Assembly: GCA_042573625.1 (NCBI GenBank)
Contig: JBHPCZ010000023.1
Location: 1-41,313 of the forward strand
DNA length: 41,313 nt
DNA from: JBHPCZ01 sp042573625
GTDB taxonomy: Bacteria > Desulfobacterota > Desulfobacteria > Desulfobacterales > UBA11574
Reading direction: 5' to 3'
Shown: positions 16,571 through 25,591 of the stretch, piece after piece
Position numbering within the stretch: the first letter of the stretch is position 1
How the letters are laid out: each line of letters starts with the position of its first letter
Notes under the pieces: generated by a model
Database searches by the model: none
The model's input: the letters and a program-made list of their open reading frames with translations, nothing else
Told to the model about the DNA's origin: nothing
Made by a program: the position numbers and the translations under genes

Positions 16571-17284
16571 ATGCTCAGGATTGAGGGACTCAGCGCCGCA
16601 TACGGCAGTATCCGGGTGCTGAAAGATGTTTCGATAAATGTGCCAAAAGGAAAGGTGGTTTCCATCATCGGGGCAAACGGGGCTGGAAAGTCGACCCTGC
16701 TCAAGTCCATTTCCGGGTTGATGAAAGTCGACAAGGGCCGTATCCTTTATAAAGAGCAGGATATTGCCGGACTGCCCGCCAACCGGATAGTGGGGCTGGG
16801 CATCTCCCAGGTGCCGGAGGGGAGACAAATTTTTGCACATCTGTCGGTTCTCGACAATATTCATCTCGGAGCCTACCTTTACTTCAAGCGACGGAACCGA
16901 CCTGAAATCGAGGAAAGAATCCAATATATCTATCAGATTTTTCCCATCCTGGAAAAGCGCTCCAAACAGATTGCCGGGACCCTCTCCGGCGGCGAGCAGC
17001 AGATGCTGGCCGTTGCCCGTGCTTTGATGGGCCGGCCTGAATTACTTCTCCTTGACGAACCGTCCATGGGCATTGCCCCCTTGATTGTCCGAGAGATATT
17101 CAACGTTATTGAACAGCTGAATCGCTCGGGCACCACGATTTTGCTGGTAGAACAGAACGCCAGGGCCGCTCTAAAAGTGGCCCACCACTCCTATGTTATC
17201 GAAAGAGGCGAAATCGCACTGGAAGGTTTGGCCGGAGAACTGCTGGACAATCCCAGGGTAAAAGAGGTCTACCTGGGTGGGTAG
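16571..17284 (+). CDS. livF: LivF-type ABC transporter ATPase
   Basis: A 237-residue second ATPase of the HAAT importer. Walker A is GANGAGKST, the signature LSGGEQQMLAVARALM is canonical, and Walker B is LLLLDEPSMGIAP. The LivF-type GISQVPEGRQIFAHLSVLDNIHLGA segment is present. It closes the paaK-ACT-liv run; the next gene is 211 bases away and appears to have its own promoter. Confidence 0.94.
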   Translation: MLRIEGLSAAYGSIRVLKDVSINVPKGKVVSIIGANGAGKSTLLKSISGLMKVDKGRILYKEQDIAGLPANRIVGLGISQVPEGRQIFAHLSVLDNIHLGAYLYFKRRNRPEIEERIQYIYQIFPILEKRSKQIAGTLSGGEQQMLAVARALMGRPELLLLDEPSMGIAPLIVREIFNVIEQLNRSGTTILLVEQNARAALKVAHHSYVIERGEIALEGLAGELLDNPRVKEVYLGG

Positions 17285-17375
17285 CACCGTCGAATCTATC
17301 CATTCCTGAATTCTTTACTTTCCCTTCCCCATGTTCATCTGATGTGACTTTGGATGGGCTGTTTTTATTTTATTC

Positions 17376-17404
17376 TTGATAATTTGATTTATTTGGTTCA
17401 TAAT
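17376..17404 (+). promoter_or_regulatory. Candidate sigma70-type promoter
   Basis: TTGATA (17376-17381), a 17-base spacer and CATAAT (17399-17404) lie in an AT-rich gap about 90 bases before the small membrane protein gene. Spacing is ideal and both boxes match five of six consensus bases. It probably serves the 17496 gene and the GspE-like ATPase. Confidence 0.45.
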
Positions 17405-17495
17405 TTGACGAATCGAATTAATGGGTCTATAATTTATTCAATTGACAATTTCATCGAAATTGCATCTCTAATACGTTGAAAATCAGGATAGTCCT

Positions 17496-17738
17496 ATGGC
17501 CAAAAACAGGGTGATTGTTCAAATGGTCTGGGGCGTTGCGCTTGTTCTGGCAGGAATCGGTGTGTTTTTCAGAATACCCCAGGTCATGCCCAGAATAAAA
17601 CAGATTGAACAATTCTCTTCGATCATCGGATTTATATACTTCTGCTTTTATCTTTTGGGTATTCTGTTAATTATTGGTGGATCTAAAAAGATTTACGATT
17701 ATTATCAGAAAACAGAGGATAGCGACCCAGAAGGGTAA
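17496..17738 (+). CDS. Small two-helix membrane protein, unknown
   Basis: An 80-residue protein I do not recognise. It has two hydrophobic segments, about residues 9-25 (MVWGVALVLAGIGVFFR) and 43-63 (IIGFIYFCFYLLGILLIIGG), joined by a short basic loop, and an acidic C-terminus (KTEDSDPEG). An AGGAT lies ahead of the ATG. It is 40 bases upstream of the GAF-GspE ATPase and is likely cotranscribed with it. A role in the same secretion or pilus-like process is guilt by association only. Confidence 0.65.
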   Translation: MAKNRVIVQMVWGVALVLAGIGVFFRIPQVMPRIKQIEQFSSIIGFIYFCFYLLGILLIIGGSKKIYDYYQKTEDSDPEG

Positions 17739-17778
17739 CCCTGCAAATCGAAAACTAAAGAAAACGGCGGTATAAAAA

Positions 17779-20079
17779 ATGTTGAAAAAAGCGGATAACA
17801 AAGAATCAAGTGATCAACAGCTCCAATCGGAGGTGGAATACAGAAAAAACCTCCAGGAAATTTGTAACAAGATCTATGCCGCACCGAATCTGGATGGGAT
17901 CCTGGTAGACTTGAAAGACGAGATCACCGGGCTCTTTGAGGCAGAACGACTGACGGTTTACGTGGTTGACGGCAAAACACGAGAGCTTGTGTCACGCTTT
18001 AAATCGGGTGACGAGGTGGCGGAGATCCGGATTCCGGTATCTACCAGCAGCCTGTCGGGTTATGCCGCACATAAGCAGAAACTGATAAACATACAAGATG
18101 TTTATGATGACAAAGAGCTGGCTGCCATTGATCCTGATCTTAAATTCGATAAAAGCTGGGACCAGAAGACCGGTTTTAGAACAAAGCAGGTGCTGGTGGG
18201 TCCGATCATCTTCAAAAAGTTTCTGCTTGGCGGAATCCAGCTCATCAACCGGAAAGACGGGACTTCATTCACCAAACTGGATGGAGAGTCTGTAATGGAG
18301 ATGGCCAAGATACTTGGCATCGCGCTGTACAACCAGAAGCGGATGGCAAAAGCCAGACCCACCAAATTCGGCCTTCTCCTTGAAAATAACATTCTGACCC
18401 AGAAGGAACTTGACAAAGCTATCGGAGATGCAAGACAGAGAAAGGCGACGGTTGAAGATGTGTTGATCAAGGAGCTTAAGATTCAGAAGAAGGATATCCT
18501 CAAGTCTCTTGAAAAATTTTACAAAGTTCCCTGTGTGGAGTTCGATAAAAACCTACCGATTCCGGGCGATCTTCTTCACGGTTTGAAGGTTCCCTTCATG
18601 AGAAAGAATTTATGGGTTCCCTTGCGCGTTGAAGATGAAAAGCCGGTAATCGCCATAGACAACCCCCATGATCTTCAGAAGGTCGGCGAAATCAAGTCTC
18701 TCTTTAAAGGAAAGGCCATTACATTCAATGTGGCTTTAAAGGAGGATATCCGCGAGTATATCGGTCTCTTTACCACCGATGAAGTCGAAATGGCTTCCAT
18801 GGATGAGATTCTTTCACAGCTTGATGCTGAAGATGCCGAGATCGAAGAGGCCGAATCCGCCCTGGGGGATGAAGACAGTGCGGTGGTTCAGCTGGTCAAC
18901 AAGATGATCATCGACGCTTACAACCGGGGGACGTCCGATATCCACATCGAGCCGTATCCCGGAAAGCAGAACACCGATGTCCGTATTCGGATTGACGGCG
19001 CCTGCCAGGTATACCAGACCATCCCCTTTGCATACCGTAACGCCATTGTCTCACGCCTCAAGATCATGGCTGATCTGGATATTGCAGAACGCCGCAAACC
19101 CCAGGACGGAAAAATCAAGTTCAAAAAATACGGGGGATTGGACATCGAGCTTCGGGTGGCAACGGTGCCGACCCAGGGCGGCCTGGAGGATGTGGTCATG
19201 CGTATTCTGGCTGCCGGAGAACCGATTCCGCTGGATAAAATGGGTTTTGCAAAATCGAATTATGACAATTTTATCAGTATCATCATCCAGCCGTACGGCA
19301 TCATTTTCGTGTGCGGTCCCACGGGCTCCGGTAAAACAACGACCCTTCATTCGGCGCTGGGGTATATCAACAAGACCGAGACCAAAATCTGGACAGCCGA
19401 GGACCCGGTGGAAATCACCCAGCGGGGGTTGAGACAGGTTCAGGTGCAGTCCAAGATCGGGTTCGATTTTGCCGCGGCCATGCGGGCGTTTTTGCGGGCG
19501 GACCCCGATGTTATCATGGTCGGTGAGATGCGGGATAAGGAAACAACATCCATCGGCATCGAAGCTTCCCTCACCGGTCATCTGGTCTTTTCCACCCTGC
19601 ATACCAACAGCGCGCCGGAGAGCATCACCCGGCTGTTGGACATGGGGATGGACCCGTTCAATTTTTCCGATGCCATCTTAGGGATCCTCGCCCAGCGACT
19701 GGGACGGACACTTTGTAAAGACTGCAAGGAACCCTATCACCCGTCAAAAGAGGATCACGATGAGCTGGTTCGGGAAGCCGGCGGTCCTGAAAAGTTTGAG
19801 AGGTTTATCAATATTCCCTACACCGATGACCTGCAGTTCAATAAGCCGGTGGGCTGCGCCAAATGCAACAACTCCGGATATCGGGGCCGGATGGGTATCC
19901 ACGAACTACTCATGGGCACCGATGACATGAAAAAACTGATCCAGCTGACCAAACCGATGGAAGAACTCAAGGCGCAGGCAATGAAAGACGGCATGGCGAC
20001 CCTGAAGCAGGACGGGATTTCAAAAATTTTCGGCGGAAACGTCGACCTCGTCAACATCCGGAAGGTGTGTATCGAGTAA
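17779..20079 (+). CDS. GspE/PilB-family secretion ATPase with N-terminal GAF domain
   Basis: A 766-residue hexameric-type ATPase of the type II secretion / type IV pilus extension class. A GAF domain occupies about residues 22-185. A MshEN/T2SSE-N-like domain follows (about 195-330, LLENNILTQKELDKAI ... FYKVPCVEFD). The catalytic part has Walker A GPTGSGKT at 513-520, the Asp box TAEDPVE, Walker B VIMVGEMRDKET, and the His box SLTGHLVFSTLHTN. A zinc site has C646/C649 and C693/C696. The fused GAF sensor is the unusual part: ordinary GspE/PilB lacks it. No gspD/F/G or pil genes are adjacent, so it is an orphan ATPase here. Confidence 0.92.
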   Translation: MLKKADNKESSDQQLQSEVEYRKNLQEICNKIYAAPNLDGILVDLKDEITGLFEAERLTVYVVDGKTRELVSRFKSGDEVAEIRIPVSTSSLSGYAAHKQKLINIQDVYDDKELAAIDPDLKFDKSWDQKTGFRTKQVLVGPIIFKKFLLGGIQLINRKDGTSFTKLDGESVMEMAKILGIALYNQKRMAKARPTKFGLLLENNILTQKELDKAIGDARQRKATVEDVLIKELKIQKKDILKSLEKFYKVPCVEFDKNLPIPGDLLHGLKVPFMRKNLWVPLRVEDEKPVIAIDNPHDLQKVGEIKSLFKGKAITFNVALKEDIREYIGLFTTDEVEMASMDEILSQLDAEDAEIEEAESALGDEDSAVVQLVNKMIIDAYNRGTSDIHIEPYPGKQNTDVRIRIDGACQVYQTIPFAYRNAIVSRLKIMADLDIAERRKPQDGKIKFKKYGGLDIELRVATVPTQGGLEDVVMRILAAGEPIPLDKMGFAKSNYDNFISIIIQPYGIIFVCGPTGSGKTTTLHSALGYINKTETKIWTAEDPVEITQRGLRQVQVQSKIGFDFAAAMRAFLRADPDVIMVGEMRDKETTSIGIEASLTGHLVFSTLHTNSAPESITRLLDMGMDPFNFSDAILGILAQRLGRTLCKDCKEPYHPSKEDHDELVREAGGPEKFERFINIPYTDDLQFNKPVGCAKCNNSGYRGRMGIHELLMGTDDMKKLIQLTKPMEELKAQAMKDGMATLKQDGISKIFGGNVDLVNIRKVCIE

Positions 20080-20490
20080 TCGGTTTAAAGTACAAGGTTT
20101 TTCTCCAGATTAGTTTTAGAAAATCCTGACTACAAGGCATACAAGCCTGTCTGAGGGTTACCCGCCTCTGGAGGGCAGATAAGGGTTCGAGGATTCAAGG
20201 GGCCAAGTGGTTTTTTCTAACGATTTTATCAACACTTGAAGGCACAGACACGACGGATCTTCTTATTTGAGATATCAGCCATACCTTTCTTCCTTCGGAA
20301 ATTTTCTTGTTATTCTATAAATGAGCAAACATAGTTCATAAGATTTCTGCCATACTTTTAACGCATTATAATTTCATAGCATTTCACTCGAACCTTTTTA
20401 TCTTGAACCCTCGAATCCTTAGGAGCGCTCCATTTTTTTTGGAGGTGATCCAAACACAATTAAAACACCCCGCCGGTTTAAACTGTTGCG
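20080..20490. repeat. Convergent intergenic region with an inverted pair of short repeats
   Basis: This lies between two converging genes and no gene is seen. The unit GGGTTCGAGGATTCAAGG (about 20186-20203) reappears in inverse orientation with swapped bases at about 20401-20422. A 10-bp palindrome GGAGCGCTCC followed by T8 lies at about 20423-20442; it is too tight for a good hairpin but may contribute to termination. Confidence 0.4.
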
Positions 20491-22323
20491 TCAGGGCATT
20501 CTTCTCGCCGCATCTTTGAATTTGTTCAACTGGTCTTCGTAATGCTGCCGGTTTTTCCTGACGATTTCAAGGGCACGCATCTCCGCAGAGATGGCCGCTT
20601 CAAACCGGCCATTGACATAGTAGCATTCAGCCAGGGTATCCAGTATGTGTGGGGATTCGTCCAGCGTCGCAGCCTTTGTCGCCAGTTCAAGGGCTTTTTC
20701 CGGGTTCCGGAACCTGTCAATGTCACAGGTGGCAAAGAGCCACGCCAGGTTGTTTAATGCCTGAGGGTTGTCCGGCTTCAGCGCGATGGATTCTTCATAG
20801 GCACGTATCGTCTCTTCATATTTTTTTTCGCTGTAGTAAAGATCTCCAAGCATGCTGTAAAGTCCTGATTTGTCAGTCGTTTTATCCAGTTCTCTGAGTA
20901 TTATTTTTTCAAAGAAATGTTTGTTTAGCTGCCTGCCGGTTTCACCGAAATTGAGATAATATCCCACGCTGCCGATCATAAGTATCCCCGCCAGATAAAT
21001 CGCAATGCTTTTTATTATTTTCCGGTCATGGCGAATTTTCCAGGTTTGATCTGTTTCACATTTATGGAGAAACGCGATCCGTTCTGAGATACTGAAGTGG
21101 TGCCAGTTGGGTTTGTCGGGTGGCTGGCCGCTGGTCACCGCGATTTTCTCAAGAGTGGAGATGAGGGGCCCCGCACTCTCGAACAGTGTATAGACATACG
21201 TATCTGCCTGTCGTTCAAAGTTGCGCATAAAATACCCGAAAATATAACGGAAATAGACAAGGAAAATGAAGATAATAATAAAGCTGTGGACCGCAGAGGT
21301 CACCGCGGCCTGATTCATACCGGCAGTGGCAATAAACCGGTACAAAGGTTCCAGATAGATGATGAGGTATATGATCAGGTCAAAAGTGGCGTATGCAATG
21401 ACCATATAGCCGACAAAAAAAACCAGGTAGAACAGGAGATGCTTTTGTTTAACGTGACCGATTTCATGGGCAATGACAGCATCGATCTCCTCTGGATTCA
21501 GTAACTGCATCAAAGCGTCTGTCACCAGAATGTACCGAAATGTTTTGATCAGTCCCATCACACCGGCAGTAATCATTCTGCCGCCGAATATGGGCCAGTA
21601 GAGAATATTGTTATACTCAACGCCCGCCTTTTGACACAGATTTTCGATTCGGCTTCGAGCATTTCCGGGTTCAAGGGGCCAGCATTGCCAGAATTTCTGA
21701 ATCATGGACGGACCGACCACAGCAACGGCAAACAGAAAAACAAGAAAATAAATGATTTGGCCTTCGTAGGTCGCCAGAAAACGTTTGGGCAATTCAAAGG
21801 GAAGCGCGTTGATGATGTCGTTAATTCCTGAAAACAGGAAAAAGGGCAGGAGTACGGGGACAGAGAATGAAATGTTGGAAAGGATGTATGATTTTCTGGA
21901 TATGCCGGACATGTAAAGCTTCTCTTTCGCGCCATGGGCACAGGCCCAGACAATTGCAAGATAGAACATAAATAGACAGAGAAAAAGAAGCGCTTGAAAC
22001 GTGGGGATTAAAGAGAAGATGGGTATTTTGGCTAAAAAAGATGAAAGGTTCAGGCCGTAGATGTCGATGGCAAAAAGCATGATTGCCATGACCGAATGAC
22101 GGGCTGTTGTTACACTGAGTTTATGGTCAAGGCGGGAATGGCTCTCTTTTGAAATCCGTTTTTCCAATCGACGAAACTGCAGCCAAGTGATGGATGCAAA
22201 AATGAAAATAAAAAAAAGAAAGAGAAAGAGGGTTTCAAAGGGAGCAAAATTGGTATCTTCGGAAGGCGGATAGGTCGTGTATATGAGAAGGACGATGATA
22301 AAGTATATGAAGTTTCCGAACAT
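20491..22323 (-). CDS. M48-family membrane metalloprotease with C-terminal TPR repeats
   Basis: A 610-residue Ste24/HtpX-class zinc protease. It has about seven hydrophobic segments before and around the active site. The HExxH motif is H286-E287 ... H290 (VIAHEIGHVKQKH), and the third zinc ligand is E370 (MRNFERQADTYV). Residues about 490-590 form TPR repeats (LYSMLGDLYYSEKKYEETI ... ALNNLAWLFATC), which may bind partner proteins. The membrane-embedded core resembles the CAAX-protease branch rather than short HtpX. Likely role is quality control of membrane proteins. It is a single gene convergent with the GspE-like gene; its upstream space holds a repeat. Confidence 0.9.
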   Translation of the reverse strand: MFGNFIYFIIVLLIYTTYPPSEDTNFAPFETLFLFLFFIFIFASITWLQFRRLEKRISKESHSRLDHKLSVTTARHSVMAIMLFAIDIYGLNLSSFLAKIPIFSLIPTFQALLFLCLFMFYLAIVWACAHGAKEKLYMSGISRKSYILSNISFSVPVLLPFFLFSGINDIINALPFELPKRFLATYEGQIIYFLVFLFAVAVVGPSMIQKFWQCWPLEPGNARSRIENLCQKAGVEYNNILYWPIFGGRMITAGVMGLIKTFRYILVTDALMQLLNPEEIDAVIAHEIGHVKQKHLLFYLVFFVGYMVIAYATFDLIIYLIIYLEPLYRFIATAGMNQAAVTSAVHSFIIIFIFLVYFRYIFGYFMRNFERQADTYVYTLFESAGPLISTLEKIAVTSGQPPDKPNWHHFSISERIAFLHKCETDQTWKIRHDRKIIKSIAIYLAGILMIGSVGYYLNFGETGRQLNKHFFEKIILRELDKTTDKSGLYSMLGDLYYSEKKYEETIRAYEESIALKPDNPQALNNLAWLFATCDIDRFRNPEKALELATKAATLDESPHILDTLAECYYVNGRFEAAISAEMRALEIVRKNRQHYEDQLNKFKDAARRMP

Positions 22324-22465
22324 AAGTTTACGATTGGGTTTAATTGGTTGAAGTTTTACGAAACCATCAATGATACTAAGGAGTTCATTAATTATCTGAC
22401 ATCGAATAGATTCCCTTCGTTTACGTGCGGCGCTATTTGGGTGCTTCTAAGGCTCGCTCCGGGTA

Positions 22466-22503
22466 ACCTGAAAACTCGCCCTGCGGGCTCAAACAGTTCA
22501 GGT
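22466..22503. repeat. Structured repeat with conserved internal loops, copy 1
   Basis: Outer arms ACCTGAA (22466-22472) and TTCAGGT (22497-22503) enclose AACTC, an inner stem GCCC/GGGC (22478-22481 with 22485-22488), and TCAAACAG. The copy at 33776-33820 has different but still complementary stems with identical AACTC and TCAAACAG. The remaining gap (22324-22629) holds no convincing gene. Confidence 0.7.
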
Positions 22504-22629
22504 CACTATCCTCCGCTTTGCCAAGAATCATCACAAATAGGCCACAATGCTGCCTCGGGGAATTTATTCGATGTAGAGTGACTTTAGTTCTCATTAGCAA
22601 CTCAATTAAACCACAATATAAGCATTAAA

Positions 22630-23160
22630 TTATGCTTTAAAATACCTTTCTTTTTCACTGTAGATACAGCCGCAGTATTGCTGCCGGTACATCTCTAATT
22701 GTTTAGATGCCTCGACACCCGTTTTCCATCCAATCCGGAAATCATAATAGTAGAATGGAACACCAGCAGACTTGCCGGCAGACTCACCCATCGCCCGGAC
22801 CCTGTCATGATTCTGAAATTTGCTGTACAGAAGGGTCGTGGTGAAAGTGTCGAACTTTCCCCGCTTTGCAACAAGGGCGGCAGATCTCAGCCGTTCATGA
22901 TAGCAGTAAGTACACCGATCAGATTCCCTGAAAGCCACATTCCGGATAAATCCTTCCAGGTCATACCCCTTCTGATATATGACCGTTAGATCAATTTGTT
23001 CTGCATAGGATTCCAGTGTTTCCTGACGTTTGATGCACTCCGTGTAAGGGTGGATATTGTGCCTGTAAAAATACCCCGTAACATGGAAATCTTCGCCCTG
23101 AAGGTGTTTTATGGGGGTTATGGCGCACGGGGCGCAGCATATATGTAGCAGGATTTTCAT
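22630..23160 (-). CDS. queH: Epoxyqueuosine reductase QueH
   Basis: A 176-residue QueH (formerly DUF208), which reduces epoxyqueuosine to queuosine in tRNA, a non-homologous replacement for QueG. The conserved cysteines are visible: HICCAPC (C8, C9, C12), the RCTYC pair near residues 82-85, and CGC near residues 163-165, as expected for its iron-sulfur/metal site. The YFYRHNIHPYTEC and TTTLLYSKFQNHD segments are also typical. Its ATG overlaps the stop of the upstream yggS-like gene (ATGA), so the two are translationally coupled. No other queuosine genes are in the window. Confidence 0.92.
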   Translation of the reverse strand: MKILLHICCAPCAITPIKHLQGEDFHVTGYFYRHNIHPYTECIKRQETLESYAEQIDLTVIYQKGYDLEGFIRNVAFRESDRCTYCYHERLRSAALVAKRGKFDTFTTTLLYSKFQNHDRVRAMGESAGKSAGVPFYYYDFRIGWKTGVEASKQLEMYRQQYCGCIYSEKERYFKA

Positions 23161-23840
23161 GTTCTTTGCCCAAAAATGGCGGTTCCGATACGGACCATGG
23201 TCGCACCTTCCTCGATGGCAGCTTCAAAATCACCGGTCATGCCCATGGAGAGCTCGTCCATTGAAACATTCGACATGCCGGCATCCCGAATCCGGTCTCG
23301 AAGGTCGCGAAGGGCTGAAAAAAAAGGCCGAACCTTTTCCGGGCTGTTGAAAAAGGGCGGCATGGTCATCAGTCCTCTAATAGACAGGTTTTCAAAATGG
23401 CTGATTTCCTGAATAAGATTCCGGGTCTCTTCGGCGGTTGTCCCTGATTTTGCCGGATCATAACCGATGTTGACCTGAATCAGTACTTGCTGGATCTTAT
23501 CTATTTTTTTGGCCTGTTTGTCCAGTTCGCAGGCCAGTTTTAGCGAGTCTACTGTCTGGATCAGGTCAAAAAGCCTGACCGCATACTTGGCTTTGTTGGT
23601 TTGAAGATGGCCGATAAGGTGCCATGATACGGAATAAGAAGAAAGGGCGTTGAACTTTTCTCTGGCCTCCTGGACATAGTTTTCTCCAAGCATGGTAACA
23701 CCAGCGTCAATGGCTTCTTTAACCCGCTCTTTGGGTACGGTTTTGCTCACAGCCAACAGCTGGATGGTTTCAGGATCTCGATCACAAGCGGATGCTGCCT
23801 TGTTGATACGGTCTTTGACATTTTCCAGTCTGGTTTTCAT
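23157..23840 (-). CDS. YggS/PLPBP-family pyridoxal-phosphate homeostasis protein
   Basis: A 227-residue PLP-binding protein of the YggS/PROSC family, with an alanine-racemase-like N-terminal barrel but no racemase domain. It helps keep PLP and amino-acid pools in balance. K33 in LLAVSKTVP is the expected Schiff-base lysine. LGENYVQEAREK, WHLIGHLQTNKAKY, and the C-terminal SMGMTGDFEAAIEEGATMVRIGTAIFG phosphate-binding segment are diagnostic. It is 48 bases after maf and overlaps queH by four bases. Confidence 0.95.
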   Translation of the reverse strand: MKTRLENVKDRINKAASACDRDPETIQLLAVSKTVPKERVKEAIDAGVTMLGENYVQEAREKFNALSSYSVSWHLIGHLQTNKAKYAVRLFDLIQTVDSLKLACELDKQAKKIDKIQQVLIQVNIGYDPAKSGTTAEETRNLIQEISHFENLSIRGLMTMPPFFNSPEKVRPFFSALRDLRDRIRDAGMSNVSMDELSMGMTGDFEAAIEEGATMVRIGTAIFGQRT

Positions 23841-23888
23841 GTCATTCGATCCTGGAGAGACATGTGGATTCGAAAATCGAAGGTGTGG

Positions 23889-24494
23889 TCATACCGTTTT
23901 CCTCAAATTTAGAATTCCTTCCTTGATTAGAAATTCAACGACTTCGCAGACCGGGAGCCCGACGACATTGGTGTAAGATCCATTGATGCTTTCGACAATG
24001 AAGGTGCCGAGCCCCTGGATGGCATATGCACCGGCCTTGTCAAAGGGTTCGCCTGTATGAATGTACCACTCGATTTCTTCTTCGGATAGGTTCTTAAAAG
24101 AGACTTCGGTTTTTATCGTTTCTGAAAAGTTCCGTTCTTTTGCCTTGCAGCAGATGGCATACCCTGTCAGTACCTGGTGCGTCTGTCCGCTGAGCTGTTT
24201 TAGCATGGCCCGGGCTTCTGATTTGGACCCGGGCTTTCCGAGAATACTGCCGTCGATCAGGACGATGGTGTCTGCGCCGATCACCCACTTGTCCGGATAC
24301 TTTTCCGATATGTCCATGGCCTTGGCTTCGGCCATCACCCGCACATAGGTTTCAGGCGATGATAAAGGGACAGTCGTTTCGTCAATACTGCTTGGAATAA
24401 CTGAAAATTCGACTCCTGCCTGCTTCAAAAGATAACTGCGTCTCGGGGATTTTGAGGCAAGGATAAACAAAGGGTCTTGCTTTGAATCTTGCAT
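23889..24494 (-). CDS. Maf-family nucleotide pyrophosphatase
   Basis: A 201-residue Maf protein, a house-cleaning nucleoside triphosphate pyrophosphatase. The substrate loop is ASKSPRRSYLLKQAG (residues 13-27), the S-R-R triad typical of the family. VIGADTIVLIDG holds the catalytic Asp, and later come GKPGSKSEARAML and KAGAYAIQGLG. The absence of extended insertions suggests the dTTP/UTP class, but specificity is not certain. It is first of the three-gene run maf-yggS-queH on the minus strand. Confidence 0.93.
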   Translation of the reverse strand: MQDSKQDPLFILASKSPRRSYLLKQAGVEFSVIPSSIDETTVPLSSPETYVRVMAEAKAMDISEKYPDKWVIGADTIVLIDGSILGKPGSKSEARAMLKQLSGQTHQVLTGYAICCKAKERNFSETIKTEVSFKNLSEEEIEWYIHTGEPFDKAGAYAIQGLGTFIVESINGSYTNVVGLPVCEVVEFLIKEGILNLRKTV

Positions 24495-24655
24495 GGAGAA
24501 TGACTATCAGATGTAACCGGGTTTGACAAGGGTATAGCGGCTAATCAAAATTGTGATCATAGTTAAATTGTTTTCGCCCTACGAACAATAATTGCTTCAC
24601 AGCTTCCTTCAAAACCTTTCCTGCAACAAACTATCGCCCCTTTGTTCATCCATCA

Positions 24656-24904
24656 CTATTTCTTTTCGACAGATGGTTCTATAATCTCAAGGGCAGTGTG
24701 TTTTTTTTCTTTGGCAGAGGCGGCACGTAATATTGTCCGTATGGCTTGAACATTCCGGCCCTTTTTCCCGATGACCTTCCCGATATCTTCTTTTGACACT
24801 CTAACTTCCAGTATCGAAATCCGATCACCTTCTACTTCCGAAACCGCTACCTGTTCCGGATTATCAACCAATTCCTGCACAATGCGCTTGATCAGGTCTT
24901 TCAT
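24656..24904 (-). CDS. KH-domain RNA-binding protein, KhpA/YlqC family
   Basis: An 82-residue single-KH protein. The RNA-binding GxxG loop is GKKG in IGKVIGKKGRNVQAIRTILRA (about residues 41-61). Members bind RNA, often with KhpB, and in many bacteria sit between rpsP and rimM; here the gene stands apart. The N-terminus MKDLIKRIVQELVDNPE is typical. SD-like GAGGC lies ahead (reading the minus strand). The 24495-24655 gap before the maf start holds nothing recognisable. Confidence 0.9.
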   Translation of the reverse strand: MKDLIKRIVQELVDNPEQVAVSEVEGDRISILEVRVSKEDIGKVIGKKGRNVQAIRTILRAASAKEKKHTALEIIEPSVEKK

Positions 24905-25098
24905 GGCTCGGCCTCTTTCGTTTCTAACGTGAATTCTTCGTTCGATTCAGTCGCTTGCCTGTATGATCAATCCTTTTAAATTACAGCATGTCTTGTCAAT
25001 ACTATAAAAACGAATTGATTAAAATTTTGTAACAGTGATTGTCAGTTCAGGTGAATCATATTTTCGACGGGTGCCAAGCCATCTTCGGCCATTGGCAA

Positions 25099-25491
25099 TT
25101 ATGTGACGATATGGCCGCCGACTTTTATTCTCTGAGACAATACCACCTTCCCGGTTTCTCTTCCTTTTACTTTAATAATCAGAGAATCTTTTGATTTTGA
25201 CAGCACTATATTATAATCTTTCGATTTACACCGTATTCGTCCCTTCTGATGCTTTGAAAAGAATTGATTCGCTTGTCTTTGTATCTGTTTTAAAATCCGA
25301 CGTATTTTGTCTGCGTCTTTGGCATCGGTGATTTCGCCTGACGGGCCGAGCTGATAAAAATCGAAAGGTTTTGACTGAGTCTTCCTTTTCTCCAAACTTC
25401 CATTGCTATTGCTCTCAGTTGAAGGGTTATTTTCACCCTGCCCCTCCATTAGTTTCATCAGTTTCTTTGTGGATGTACTGTTTGTTTCCAT
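25099..25491 (-). CDS. Hypothetical protein, 130 residues
   Basis: I do not recognise this protein. The first 45 residues are polar and low-complexity (Asn/Ser/Lys-rich, likely disordered). Residues 46-90 look helical and basic, and the C-terminal 35 residues (NIVLSKSKDSLIIKVKGRETGKVVLSQRI) suggest a small beta structure. The beta part faintly recalls the C-terminus of FlaG-type proteins (a repeated 'D-ET-G-V' pattern), but no flagellar gene is nearby, so I do not make that call. No signal peptide or membrane segment. Confidence 0.5.
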   Translation of the reverse strand: METNSTSTKKLMKLMEGQGENNPSTESNSNGSLEKRKTQSKPFDFYQLGPSGEITDAKDADKIRRILKQIQRQANQFFSKHQKGRIRCKSKDYNIVLSKSKDSLIIKVKGRETGKVVLSQRIKVGGHIVT

Positions 25492-25538
25492 TGGGTATTT
25501 TATGAATGCAAGAATCTGTCGAGCAGATTATATTCCCT

Positions 25539-25557
25539 GTCCCGATAAAATCGGGAC
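25539..25557. other. Small perfect hairpin
   Basis: GTCCCGAT (25539-25546) and ATCGGGAC (25550-25557) form an 8-bp stem with an AAA loop. A near copy, CCCGATAAACCGGGA, occurs at about 31724-31738, which suggests a dispersed mini-hairpin rather than a dedicated terminator; no T-tract follows on either strand. Confidence 0.5.
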
Positions 25558-25591
25558 TGCAGAGTAATCTTTAATTTTTCACACTTTCTTA

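Noticed and set aside
17442..17480. TTGACA at about 17442 as a promoter -35 for the small membrane gene
   Set aside because: No acceptable -10 at 16-18 bases; the TTGATA/CATAAT pair at 17376-17404 is better.
22348..22581. 77-residue plus-strand open frame
   Set aside because: It runs across the structured repeat at 22466-22503 and has no SD or coding-like pattern.
25099..25491. FlaG-like flagellar protein
   Set aside because: Only a vague resemblance in the last 30 residues and no flagellar gene in the window; left as hypothetical.
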